Of a stretch of 64,000 bases of DNA, positions 16,908-24,532 are shown in pieces (position 1 is the first letter of the stretch; each line of letters begins with the position of its first letter). The translations under genes were made by a program, and so were the position numbers. Under the pieces are notes generated by a model. That model worked only from the letters and a program-made list of their open reading frames with translations. It had not been told where the DNA came from and searched no databases. Source of the stretch: JASHUC01 sp963849095 (GTDB lineage Bacteria > Pseudomonadota > Gammaproteobacteria > Steroidobacterales > Steroidobacteraceae); contig CAWKGA010000008.1 in assembly GCA_963849095.1 (NCBI GenBank), forward strand, positions 744,001 to 808,000, given 5' to 3'.

Positions 16908-17375
16908 TCAACGGTCGTAATAGAGAAAGCTGACCAAAAGCGTGACGATGCCCGAGCAAGTCGTCACGCAAAGGAGAAGCAGCAGCGGGTTCGGGACAGT
17001 CCACCACATGAGCGTAAGGGCAACGAGCACTAGTGCGCCCAGCGTGGCGCAAAAGCCGTTGCGGTAGGCGCGTGTCGATGCGACCAGCCGGAGTTCGTCG
17101 TTTTGGATTGCCCGCATCAGTTCTTTCGATGCGCCGATGCGCCGACGCGAACTAATCAATGCAGCCACAATGATCACAATGAAGATCGGCAATACCTTCA
17201 TCCCCGTGCCAGCCATGACGACCAGAGGAGGTGATGCCGATGTGCCAAATACGATGCCGACTGCGCCCAAGAACAGGGCCACGCAAACCGCGCACCAGAT
17301 ACTCCGCCGCGACCAGGTAACCATGGCCTCCAAGCCACCAGAGCTGCCACCAGAGCTAGGTGTTGCCTCCGACAT
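16908..17375 (-). CDS. Four-helix membrane protein paired with an XRE regulator
   Basis: The 155-residue product has four hydrophobic helices at about residues 25-45, 55-75, 105-127 and 129-150. A basic cytoplasmic-looking loop (SSRRRIGASKELMRAIQNDELRLVASTRAYRNG) separates the second and third. AAGGAG lies upstream of the start, which favours the ATG at 17375. Membrane protein plus short XRE pairs are common in bacteria and are thought to act as envelope-linked regulatory pairs; the function of this one is unknown. Confidence 0.7.
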   Translation of the reverse strand: MSEATPSSGGSSGGLEAMVTWSRRSIWCAVCVALFLGAVGIVFGTSASPPLVVMAGTGMKVLPIFIVIIVAALISSRRRIGASKELMRAIQNDELRLVASTRAYRNGFCATLGALVLVALTLMWWTVPNPLLLLLCVTTCSGIVTLLVSFLYYDR

Positions 17376-17688
17376 TCATTGCTCCTTGCCTCTGCTAGTA
17401 AAAAGTAACGTATACATCTCTAAAAGATATCGATAGGTTACATCAAGGCTTATGGGCAATGCAATAAGGGCAACGAGACACCCTCGGACATTCGCGCTGG
17501 ATGGCGTTGCCAAACGTCAGCGGCTTTCGGGAGTGACCGCATAGGGTTGAAAGCTGCGCTCGACGCCGACGAAGGGGGAGCAAGGCTCTCCGTCCAATGC
17601 CCGGATTCATCACCTTTGCCGCGTTCGGAGAGACTAGCCCTCCGCTGCGAGTAAGTACCGCATATTACGCGTCATATCTCAGCTATCA
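17376..17688. other. Intergenic stretch before the second integrase's 3' end
   Basis: About 310 bases. The right part (from about 17655) contains GCGTCATATCTCAGCTAT, also present after the first integrase near 1840, so similarity between the two loci extends roughly 40-60 bp past the integrase stop codons. The rest shows no gene. The AT-richer patch next to 17375 (TTACTTTTTACT on the minus strand) may hold the promoter of the membrane-protein/XRE operon. Confidence 0.45.
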
Positions 17689-19017
17689 CTACGCTGCCGA
17701 TCGGGCCGCTTCGCGGCGGTTCGGCTCGGGGCTGCGTAGGGGGACGACCTTCGCCCGGCGTGCGCGCAGTATCTCGATCAGCCTCTCGCTCCAGCGCACG
17801 AGCGCGGCGCGCTTCTCGGCGGCGTAGTCGTGGCGGTCGTAGACCTCGGCGACATCACCCGTCGTGTGATTGAGCACCTTCTCGACGTGCAGACGCGGGA
17901 CGCCGCAGGCCGTCATGCCGCTCGCGGCCGTGCGCCGCAGGTCATGCGGCGTGAGGGCCGGAAGGCCGATGTGCCCGAGGTTCTTGCGCAGGGACTGCGA
18001 GAGCGCGCGTACCGTCAAGGGTGCGCCGTCGCGCTCGACTCGCCAGGGCGAGGGGAGGAGGGCCTCCGGCGGTTCCGCATCGGCCGCCGATCCGTCGGCC
18101 ACTCCGGCGGTCTCGCGCTCGATGTGGCGGAGCACCGAGAGTGCAAGGGGGGAGAGGGGCACCGCATGGGCTTTGCCGTTCTTGGAGCGTTCGGCGGGGA
18201 TCATCCAGAGTGCATTCTCGAAGTCGAACTCCTGGCGCAGCGCCTGCGCGACCTCACCGGGACGCTGGCCGGTGACGAGCACGAGCTTCAGGGCATTCTG
18301 CACCGTGCGACTCATGTGCGCGCAGCCGAGCTTTCTCCAGAGCGTGCGAACCTCACCCTCGGTGAGCGTCCGCTCGCGGGGCTTCTCGCGCCCGCCGGGG
18401 CGGGGGAGTGCGACCAGGGGACTCGCCTCGATGAGGCCTCGCTCGACGCCGAAGCGGAACATCTGGGAGAGGAGCGCGGCGATCCGGTTGGCCATGACGG
18501 GGGAGCCGCGATCGACGATGCGATCGAGGAGCAGGATGGCATCGCGCCGGGTGATCGATTTGGCCGGGCGGTTCTTCCAGCGCTTGAGCACATTGGCGCG
18601 GATCGCCTGCTCGGCCTCCTCGGGGCGCTTGCGCTCGAGGTAGACGTAGCGGCGAAGGAACTCGTCCGCGAGGTCACCTACCGTGGGCTCGCGGCGCTTC
18701 GTTCCGGTCGCGGTGCCCGTCGCGTGTTGGATCGCAGCGTCCGCGGAGGCCGTTGCCAGGTCCTCGCCCCGGTTGAGCCTTTGCGTCCATTCCGCATGGA
18801 TCTCGTAGGCGCGTTTCAGCGTCACCTCGGGATAACAGCCCACAGTGAGCCGTTGGATGCGCCCATGGCGCTGATAGCGGAAGAAGAAGGTCTTTCGGCC
18901 GGCCGGTGACACGCGCAGCATCAGTCCGCGGCGGGTCGGATCGGTCGCTTCGTAGTGTTTCGTGGCGGGCTTGAGTGCCCCGAGGAATCGGTCCGTAAAG
19001 GCCCTCGGATAACGCAT
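17689..19017 (-). CDS. Tyrosine site-specific integrase (DUF4102/P4-type), copy 2
   Basis: The 442-residue product starts MRYPRAFTDRFLGALKPATKHYE, has a DUF4102 arm-binding domain (GLMLRVSPAGRKTFFFRYQRHGRIQRLTVGCYPEVTLKRAYE) and a complete catalytic domain with TGQRPGEV, HDLRRTAAS and VYDRHDY. From PTVGDLADEFLRRYVYLERK onward it is almost identical to the integrase at 1858, down to the shared RAKVVPLRSPEPNRREAA tail. The first ~110 residues differ substantially. An ATG two codons upstream (19023) is an alternative start. The gene begins about 220 bp left of the second tRNA-like repeat and drives, or drove, integration there. Confidence 0.93.
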   Translation of the reverse strand: MRYPRAFTDRFLGALKPATKHYEATDPTRRGLMLRVSPAGRKTFFFRYQRHGRIQRLTVGCYPEVTLKRAYEIHAEWTQRLNRGEDLATASADAAIQHATGTATGTKRREPTVGDLADEFLRRYVYLERKRPEEAEQAIRANVLKRWKNRPAKSITRRDAILLLDRIVDRGSPVMANRIAALLSQMFRFGVERGLIEASPLVALPRPGGREKPRERTLTEGEVRTLWRKLGCAHMSRTVQNALKLVLVTGQRPGEVAQALRQEFDFENALWMIPAERSKNGKAHAVPLSPLALSVLRHIERETAGVADGSAADAEPPEALLPSPWRVERDGAPLTVRALSQSLRKNLGHIGLPALTPHDLRRTAASGMTACGVPRLHVEKVLNHTTGDVAEVYDRHDYAAEKRAALVRWSERLIEILRARRAKVVPLRSPEPNRREAARSAA

Positions 19018-19076
19018 CGACATCTTCCCGCCACCGATGCTCGCTGGGGTGGGACCCCCTCTGCTCCTCGTGGCTG

Positions 19077-19098
19077 TGTACAGTTTGTGTACAGTTTG
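19077..19098 (+). repeat. Tandem TGTACAGTTTG repeats upstream of integrase 2
   Basis: Two perfect, directly adjacent 11-bp copies of TGTACAGTTTG lie between the integrase start and the att repeat. No equivalent pair is seen next to integrase 1, which instead has TGTGGACAC. Position suggests arm-type integrase sites or a regulator operator for the integrase promoter. Confidence 0.5.
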
Positions 19099-19238
19099 AC
19101 CCTGGCAGCGAGCGCTCACTCAGGGTCTCACGCGATCGCATTGGAAACGACGCGTGTATTTTAATCTATTGAGTGGAAAGGATAAAGGCCGAATTCCAGG
19201 CGTTTCAGCGCGATTCTAATGTGTTCATCAAACACTCT

Positions 19239-19284
19239 ATGGGGTGCGAGGGGTCCCGAGTTCAAATCTCGGCGCTCCGATCAA
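19239..19284 (+). repeat. Attachment-site repeat 2 (3' half of a tRNA gene)
   Basis: This copy differs from 3458-3503 at a single base and again spans the anticodon loop to the acceptor end of a tRNA, followed by TCAA rather than CCA. Upstream sequence does not complete a tRNA. Both copies also share GCGTTTCAGC about 35 bp upstream. Together the two repeats bound a ~15.8-kb segment. Confidence 0.82.
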
Positions 19285-19311
19285 TAACTTACAGCACACC
19301 CTGAAACGCTC

Positions 19312-19332
19312 TGTGGCCACCTGTGTGGCCAC
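19312..19332 (+). repeat. Paired TGTGGCCAC repeats beside att2
   Basis: Two direct copies of TGTGGCCAC occur at the same distance from the att core as at 3531-3551. Conservation of this pair while most of the surrounding sequence differs supports a role as integrase-binding arm sites at the left end of each element. Confidence 0.55.
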
Positions 19333-19583
19333 CTTCGTCAGTATACGTCTGCCGTGTCTGCGTCTTCACCGGAACGCGCACCCCTCAGGGGCCATGCAGT
19401 TGACGCATTCGATGGGTCCGCATTCGCCTCGCGTGTGCACGCTCCGAGCGATGCGTTGTTCTCGGGTCGTTGGGCGTCGGGCTCTGCGCCTTCCGTTCGA
19501 GGGCGTCGCTCGCACCGCGATAAACGATGCAGCCGTTCATTCCGCTGCAGCCGCTGTGCATAGGAGCTTGTTTGATCGGCCGG

Positions 19584-19766
19584 TCAGCGTCGCGGGGTGC
19601 GTCGCCGCCGCTTGATCCAGGCTTCGATCTCGCTGCCGTTCCACGCGATCACACGATCGCTCACGGCCGTCGGCTCCGGGAAGTCCGATTGCTGGCGCAG
19701 GCGCCAGAGCGTCGGTTTGCTGATCCGAAGGAGCCGGCAGACATCCTGGATTCTCAGCAGCTGCAT
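19584..19766 (-). CDS. AlpA-family excisionase/regulator
   Basis: The 60-residue product is MQLLRIQDVCRLLRISKPTLW followed by RLRQQSDFPEPTAV and WNGSEIEAWIKRRRR, the standard AlpA/MerR-like winged helix (L-x-x-V-x-x-x-x-x-S-x-x-T-x-x-R ... FP-x-P). AlpA proteins act as excisionases or activators of P4-type integrases. The ATG at 19766 matches the family start. It lies about 300 bp right of att2, so it probably belongs to the next element of the array. It ends in a basic tail. Confidence 0.85.
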   Translation of the reverse strand: MQLLRIQDVCRLLRISKPTLWRLRQQSDFPEPTAVSDRVIAWNGSEIEAWIKRRRRTPRR

Positions 19767-19858
19767 CGTCTGGAGCGGTGCGAAATCATCCCGCGAACGC
19801 CGTTCGGTCGCGGCAGCGGAACGCGGCGGCGTCGTTGAGGCGGTCGTTCGGGTGGATC

Positions 19859-19912
19859 TCCCGGTCACTTCGGGGGGGATGAGTGTAAACCGGCATCGAA
19901 CGTTGACCGGGA
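19859..19912 (-). repeat. IS21-like terminal remnant
   Basis: The segment contains GGTCACTTCGGGGGGG and, on the minus strand, GTCAACGTTCGATGCCGGTT followed by TACAC. The same two motifs recur close together at 22452-22518, and a GTCAACCCTCGGCGCCGGTT copy lies at 20023-20042. Repeated blocks of this kind occur in the subterminal regions of IS21-type elements. No istA/istB gene is nearby, so this is listed as a probable remnant only. Confidence 0.3.
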
Positions 19913-20062
19913 TTTCCGCCGATTCGGCGTCGAAGGCGGACCAGGCGGGCATCGGCATTTCTCCACGTCGATCTGAAGGTTGCCACATCCGCGCCCGGTC
20001 GATATGCGACGCGAGACGCTGGTCAACCCTCGGCGCCGGTTGACAACCCAGACGCTCATTTG

Positions 20063-21569
20063 GGCTCTATTGAAAACCGAGTGGGCTACGCGGCGTAGGG
20101 ATTGAGCTTGGAGAAGTCGAGTTTGCCGGCGATGAGGAAGATGACCATGCGGATGGTGCGGAAGCGGCCGTATCCGCGAGCCTTGCGCTTGGCAGCCTGG
20201 AACAGGCCGTTGATCGCCTCGAGAAAGCCGTTGGTCTGGCGCGTATCGACCCAGGCGAGGACGCCCTCGAAGTGGTTGCGGATCATCGCGGCAACTGCCT
20301 TCATCGGCTCGACCTTCGAGCGCATGACGTTAGTGCACCACTGCTTGAGCAGACGGCGCACGACATTGGGTTGTTTGCGGGAGAGGATATCCCGCAGCTG
20401 CTCGCGGTACAGCCAAGCCCGTGCAGTGCGGCTGCTGGTCATGCGGACGAGCAGTTCGTCAAGCTCGGCGCGCTGGGAGGGTGCGAGTGTGGAGCGGTCC
20501 TTCAGCAGCGCCCAGCGCATTCCCTTCAGGCCCGGATCGAGCTTCTGCTCCAGGCGTCGTGTCTCATCGATGGCGCTGGAGGCATGCGCGATCACGTGGA
20601 ATTTGTCGAAGGTGATCTGAGCGTGCGCAAAGTGCTCCCCGACGCCCTTGATGAACGCCGGGGACATGTCGATACTGACCGCGCTGATCTCGGAGGGCTT
20701 GCCGTGATGAGCGCGCAGGTTCGCCGCGAATGCCCCCACCGTCTCGGCTTCCCGGCCCTCGGCCACGAAGATCACCCGGCGCCGTTCGGGATCCGGATCG
20801 GCATCGGCGAACAGGCTGACGTAGTCGTGCCCCTTGGCCCGGGAGGTCTCATCGACCGCCAAGCGCCGTACCTCGGACAAGTCGGCCGCGGCCACCGCCG
20901 CATCCACGTACCGATGGCATACCGCCATGACGCGGTGAATCGACTCCCCGGTGATCCGGGCTACGCCCGAGAAGGGCATCTCCCGGGCCAGCAGCAGCAC
21001 GAATGCCTCGAATAGCAGCGAGAAGCCGGAGAGCTTGCCCGCCCAGGGCGGGGTGACCTGGATAACCTTGCCGTCGGGGAGCTTCACCCGCGGAACGCGC
21101 ACCTCCAGGTCACACTGGTACTGGAAGAAGTTCAGGTGCCGGTAGGCCTTGCTCACCGTGTCGTGGACCGGATGCTCACCGCTGTGATCCGGCACGGCGA
21201 AGCGGCTGCCGACCTCGAAGTCCACGCGGATATTGAGCTTGCGTTGCTGCTCATCGAAGGCCATCCCCGCAATGAACCAGGGAGAGCTGATGCTCAGGGC
21301 TGCCTCGAAAATCTTCTCCGTGACCATCCTCGACCTCTGGCGATACGTGAGGCCGGGGACCCTACCACACCGAAGCGAACCGGACAGTGGCCCTCGGACG
21401 GGGATGTCCCCGTGGGTCCACAGCCGCCTCGCTGCGCTCGGCCCGCGCCCCTCAGGGCGGGCTACAAATAGCCCGCCTGGGCGCGGCTTCGGGCTGTGGA
21501 CTACGGGCACATCCGTGGTGACCTCCGCCCTCGTCGGCTCCGATCACCCACTCAGAATTGAAGAGAGGC
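20063..21569 (-). mobile_element. ISL3-family insertion sequence, intact
   Basis: Terminal inverted repeats start GGCTCTATTGAAAACCGAGT (left) and GCCTCTCTTCAATTCTGAGT (right, read inward). The element is flanked by an 8-bp direct repeat CTCATTTG (20055-20062 and 21570-21577), the duplication size typical of ISL3. It holds one transposase gene on the minus strand. The ends and duplication agree, so this is a complete insertion. Confidence 0.85.
20086..21327 (-). CDS. tnpA: ISL3-family transposase
   Basis: The roughly 413-residue protein starts MVTEKIFEAALSISSPWFIAG. The DDE core is visible as RRLAVDETSRAKGHDYVSLFAD (first Asp), AVSIDMSPAFIKGVGEHFAHAQITFDKFHV (second Asp region) and a C-terminal TNGFLEAINGLFQAAKRKARGYG with the Glu of NGFLEAINGL. 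These are the hallmark segments of DDE_Tnp_ISL3. The N-terminal zinc finger region is reduced to CDLEVRVP. A longer upstream frame has no domain and crosses towards the terminus, so the ATG at 21327 is preferred. It looks functional. Confidence 0.9.
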   Translation of the reverse strand: MVTEKIFEAALSISSPWFIAGMAFDEQQRKLNIRVDFEVGSRFAVPDHSGEHPVHDTVSKAYRHLNFFQYQCDLEVRVPRVKLPDGKVIQVTPPWAGKLSGFSLLFEAFVLLLAREMPFSGVARITGESIHRVMAVCHRYVDAAVAAADLSEVRRLAVDETSRAKGHDYVSLFADADPDPERRRVIFVAEGREAETVGAFAANLRAHHGKPSEISAVSIDMSPAFIKGVGEHFAHAQITFDKFHVIAHASSAIDETRRLEQKLDPGLKGMRWALLKDRSTLAPSQRAELDELLVRMTSSRTARAWLYREQLRDILSRKQPNVVRRLLKQWCTNVMRSKVEPMKAVAAMIRNHFEGVLAWVDTRQTNGFLEAINGLFQAAKRKARGYGRFRTIRMVIFLIAGKLDFSKLNPYAA

Positions 21570-21804
21570 CTCATTTGGAAGTTCCCCCCCTGCGTCGAGA
21601 AAGGTCAGAGATGTTGCCTCGCCGCTCGAGGACGTGGCATGGCGACGAATTTCGCTGCTCGTGTTGGCAAGGATCCATCCAGACGGAGGCCGATATGCAG
21701 TAGGTTTAGAAATCGCGCGATAATGGAGCTCGAAGGCGTTCTCTCCGTGCCCAGCCTGTCGATTTGGGCCGGTGTCGTTCGGCCATATGGTGGAGGACGA
21801 GAGT

Positions 21805-22419
21805 ATGCCCAAGATCATCGTGAATGCCTTTCTGACCCTGGACGGCGTCATGCAGGCTCCCGGCGGCCCGGACGAGGACCCAGAGGGTGGCTTCTTGCAT
21901 GGAGGCTGGCAGGCGCCCTATGTCGACGATGTCATGGGGCGGCTGGTCACCGAGGGGTTCGCGGACGCCGACGGTTTCCTGCTCGGGCGCAAGACCTACG
22001 ACATCTTCGCCGGCTACTGGCCCAAGGTCACCGACCCCAAAAACCCCATCGCGACCGCGCTCAACTCGCGGCCAAAGTACGTGCTGTCGCGTAGCCTCGA
22101 GCGTGTTACCTGGAACAACTCCAGCCTGATCAAGGGCGACATGATCGCCGAACTCCGGAAGCTCCGGCAGCAGCCAGGTCGGACCCTGCACACCTGGGGC
22201 AGCGCCGACGCGCTCCAGACGCTGCTGAAGAACGACCTGATCGATGAGTACCGGCTGTTCGTTTTCCCGGTGGTGCTCGGCTCCGGCAAGCGGCTCTTTG
22301 GCAGCGGCACGGTACCGGTGGCGCTCAAACAGGTGGAGTCGGTCACGAGCGTCAAGGGTGCGACCTACCACCGGTTCGAGCGCAGCGGGAAGCCGGAGTA
22401 CGGGCGGATGGGGACTTAG
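21805..22419 (+). CDS. Dihydrofolate reductase-family protein (RibD C-terminal type)
   Basis: The 204-residue product begins MPKIIVNAFLTLDGVMQAPGGPDED, typical of the YyaP/YwjB-like DHFR family, with GFLLGRKTYDIFAGYWP, KYVLSRSL, LRQQPGRTLHTWGSADALQTLL and DEYRLFVFPVVLGSGKRLFG. These supply the NADPH-binding fold shared with RibD reductases. GGAGG lies upstream of the ATG. Physiological substrates of this family are mostly unknown; it is not a canonical FolA. It stands alone between two ISs. Confidence 0.87.
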   Translation: MPKIIVNAFLTLDGVMQAPGGPDEDPEGGFLHGGWQAPYVDDVMGRLVTEGFADADGFLLGRKTYDIFAGYWPKVTDPKNPIATALNSRPKYVLSRSLERVTWNNSSLIKGDMIAELRKLRQQPGRTLHTWGSADALQTLLKNDLIDEYRLFVFPVVLGSGKRLFGSGTVPVALKQVESVTSVKGATYHRFERSGKPEYGRMGT

Positions 22420-22451
22420 ATTTCGCCTGCGGCTCATACAGTACCAACCGG

Positions 22452-22518
22452 ACGCCAGTACAACCCTCGACGCCGGTTTACACGTGGCGGATCGGTCACT
22501 TCTGGGGGGGCCCGGCCC
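22452..22518 (+). repeat. IS21-like terminal remnant, second copy
   Basis: This intergenic stretch holds ACAACCCTCGACGCCGGTTT followed by ACAC and then CGGTCACTTCTGGGGGGG, the same two motifs seen at 19859-19912. The arrangement suggests the footprint of a lost IS21-type element or a miniature derivative. No open frame or clear boundary is present. Confidence 0.3.
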
Positions 22519-22648
22519 AGTTAAGATGCCGGGCACCGGTGCCCGTCGTCCAGAAGCGCGGCAAGCTTGCCATCGAGGTCATCGCAGGTGGAGCGAGCGC
22601 TTACGAAACGTCAGACCGGGGCACTTGCGGCTCAAAGGAGCGGGGACC

Positions 22649-23305
22649 ATGGCGAACAGTCAAGCTCTCATCAACCGCGTTAGCGAGCTCGAGCACCGGC
22701 TGGCGCTGCTCGAGGACGAACGCGAGATCGCCCGGCTCCAGAACGTGTACGGTTTCTATCTGGACAATCGCATGTGGGGCGAGATCGCGGCACTCTTCTG
22801 TGAGGATGGCGAGATCGAAATTGGCCGGCGTGGCGGCTATCGAGGCCGGGCGCGCGTCCATCGCTTCCTCGAGGAGGTGCTGGGCCAGGGCCGCTGGGGG
22901 TTGCTCGAGAATGAAATCATTCATCACATCCAGCTGCAGATGGTGATCACCGTAGCGCTTGATCGGCAGACGGCCCAGATGCGATCCCGCGCGCTGATCC
23001 AGGGCAACTCGCCGCCCGGGCAGACGCGAATGTTGCTGGCAGAAGGACTTTACGAGAACGAGTATCGCCGCGAGGCGGGGCGCTGGATGATCCGACGCCT
23101 ATGGTGGGTCCCGACGTACTACTTCACGGTGCCAGGGTTCGAGACTGCGGTATTCGAGAGCGGCCCGGCTTCGGACGCCTTCCCGCCGGACACGCCGCCT
23201 CGGACACGGCATCCGGGGCTCGGTCGTGACTTTCCGCTATTTCACTATGCCCATCCGTTCACAGGCGCGCCGACTCCGCTTCCAACGTCAGGCCCGCAGG
23301 CATAG
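22649..23305 (+). CDS. NTF2/SnoaL-like domain protein
   Basis: The 218-residue product begins with a short coiled coil (LINRVSELEHRLALLEDEREIARLQNVYGFYLDNRMWGEIAALF) leading into a SnoaL_4-type fold: DGEIEIGRRGGYRGRARVHRFLEEVLG, IIHHIQLQMVITVALDRQTAQMRSRALIQG and a W-rich strand (RWMIRRLWWVPTYYFTVPG). Such proteins are small-molecule enzymes or binding proteins (dehydratase- or isomerase-like). AAAGGAG sits 8 bases before the ATG, deciding the start. The extended Pro-rich C-terminus is typical of this subfamily. No substrate can be assigned. Confidence 0.8.
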   Translation: MANSQALINRVSELEHRLALLEDEREIARLQNVYGFYLDNRMWGEIAALFCEDGEIEIGRRGGYRGRARVHRFLEEVLGQGRWGLLENEIIHHIQLQMVITVALDRQTAQMRSRALIQGNSPPGQTRMLLAEGLYENEYRREAGRWMIRRLWWVPTYYFTVPGFETAVFESGPASDAFPPDTPPRTRHPGLGRDFPLFHYAHPFTGAPTPLPTSGPQA

Positions 23306-23403
23306 ACCGTTGGTTGGTGGGGTTTTGAAGGACTCTGGCAGCGATATGCCGGCGCCTTCGCAGCATGTCGTACGCATCGTGACTGTCGTGAGTGCGGGTT
23401 TGG

Positions 23404-23482
23404 CGAGCGGGCGGGATGGGTCGAGCCATCGCCCGTTCACGGGTTGGCGTGAGGGGGCGGGCCAGGCTCTGCATCAGGAATA
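23404..23482 (+). repeat. Intergenic repeat type 2, second copy
   Basis: This copy begins CGAGCGGGCGGGATGGGTCG and matches 8505-8582 with one mismatch over the first 32 bases, then more loosely up to AGGCTCTGCATCAGGA. It lies between the NTF2-like gene and the IS66 element. Copies 15 kb apart, one inside and one outside the first integrative segment, argue for a genome-wide repeat family. Confidence 0.6.
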
Positions 23483-23653
23483 CGCAGGAAATCGGAGGGA
23501 GCTGGATTGCGCAGCTGACGTGCGGTCAATCTCACCGCGAGTGTCTGCTCAAGGTAAGCGTGTGGCCGTGGCCCATGGATAGAGGGCTTGCACGCGTGTG
23601 ACGATGCCGCCTTCGTAGTGAGATCACCGTAACGGTGACGGAGTGAGGCGAAG

Positions 23654-24073
23654 GTGGGCGGAGAGAAGACAGGCAGCGACGGGTCGGACAGGCGAGCTCG
23701 ACGGCGGTGGTCCGAGGCGCAGAAGCTCGAGATCATCCGGGAGTCGGAGCGGGCCGGGGTGATGAAGCTCGAGGTCTGCCGGCGACACAGGCTGCACCCG
23801 AGTCTGCTGACGAAGTGGCGCCAGCAGCATCAGGCGGGGCTGTTGGGCGGCAAACGGAGCCTCGGTGGCGCAGCGCGGCTGCTGCCGGTACGCGTGCGGC
23901 CGACGCCGGCGCTGTCGCGGGAGGTCCGCCCGTCTGACGTCATCGTCAGTTCCAACGAGACGAGATGGGGCGCGATCGAGGTGGAGTTCGCGACGGGACG
24001 GCGGCTGTGTGTGCGCGGGACGGTGGATGCGGGGATGCTACGCACGGTGCTCGAGGAGCTGTCCCGGCCATGA
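23654..24073 (+). CDS. tnpA: IS66 TnpA (HTH protein)
   Basis: The 139-residue product has the TnpA helix-turn-helix RRRWSEAQKLEIIRESERAGVMKLEVCRRHRLHPSLLTKWRQQH, followed by a basic linker and VEFATGRRLCVRGTVDAGMLRTVLEEL, the conserved C-terminal dimer-like region. TnpA is needed with TnpB for IS66 transposition, probably binding the ends. It overlaps tnpB by four bases (ATGA), as usual for the family. Confidence 0.9.
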   Translation: MGGEKTGSDGSDRRARRRWSEAQKLEIIRESERAGVMKLEVCRRHRLHPSLLTKWRQQHQAGLLGGKRSLGGAARLLPVRVRPTPALSREVRPSDVIVSSNETRWGAIEVEFATGRRLCVRGTVDAGMLRTVLEELSRP

Positions 24074-24444
24074 TCGGCTTACCGGCGGGGGTGAGGATCT
24101 GGCTGGCGGCCGGATTCACCGATCTTCGCAAGGGCTTTGAGGGGCTGAGCGCGCTCGTGCAGACGGCCCTCGGCCACAACCCTTATTCCGGCCAGGTCTT
24201 CGTGTTCCGAGGCCGTCGCGGTGACCGGATCAAGATTTTATGGGACAGCCAGGACGGACTGTGTCTCTTCTACAAGCGATTGCGCGGGGCGAAGTTCGTC
24301 TGGCCGCGGGCCGAGAGCGGGACGGTGTCGTTGAGCGCGGCGCAGTTATCGATGCTGCTGGAGGGGATTGACTGGCGCTCACCGAAGCGCACGGGGCTCG
24401 CGCCGCAGGATCCGGATCGCGTGCAGCCGACGCGGTCCGTGTAG
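24070..24444 (+). CDS. tnpB: IS66 TnpB (Orf2)
   Basis: The 124-residue product starts MIGLPAGVRIWLAAGFTDLRKGFEGLSALVQ and includes PYSGQVFVFRGRRGDRIKILWDSQDGLCLFYKRLRGAKFVWP, the strongly conserved TnpB core, then LSMLLEGIDWRSPKR. It is complete and translationally coupled to tnpA. Its biochemical role is unclear, but it is essential for transposition of other IS66 elements. Confidence 0.92.
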   Translation: MIGLPAGVRIWLAAGFTDLRKGFEGLSALVQTALGHNPYSGQVFVFRGRRGDRIKILWDSQDGLCLFYKRLRGAKFVWPRAESGTVSLSAAQLSMLLEGIDWRSPKRTGLAPQDPDRVQPTRSV

Positions 24445-24532
24445 GGAACTTCAGTCCGACAGCAAAACAAACAACAAAAAACATCTATCAAACAGTGGTG
24501 CGCACCCCGAGTGCGGCGCGTATAATCTGTGC

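Noticed and set aside
20272..21015. Plus-strand frame inside the ISL3 element
   Set aside because: It is antisense to the transposase and has no recognisable motif.
22244..22648. N-terminal extension of the NTF2-like protein
   Set aside because: The upstream frame overlaps the DHFR-like gene, has no domain, and the ATG at 22649 has a strong ribosome binding site.
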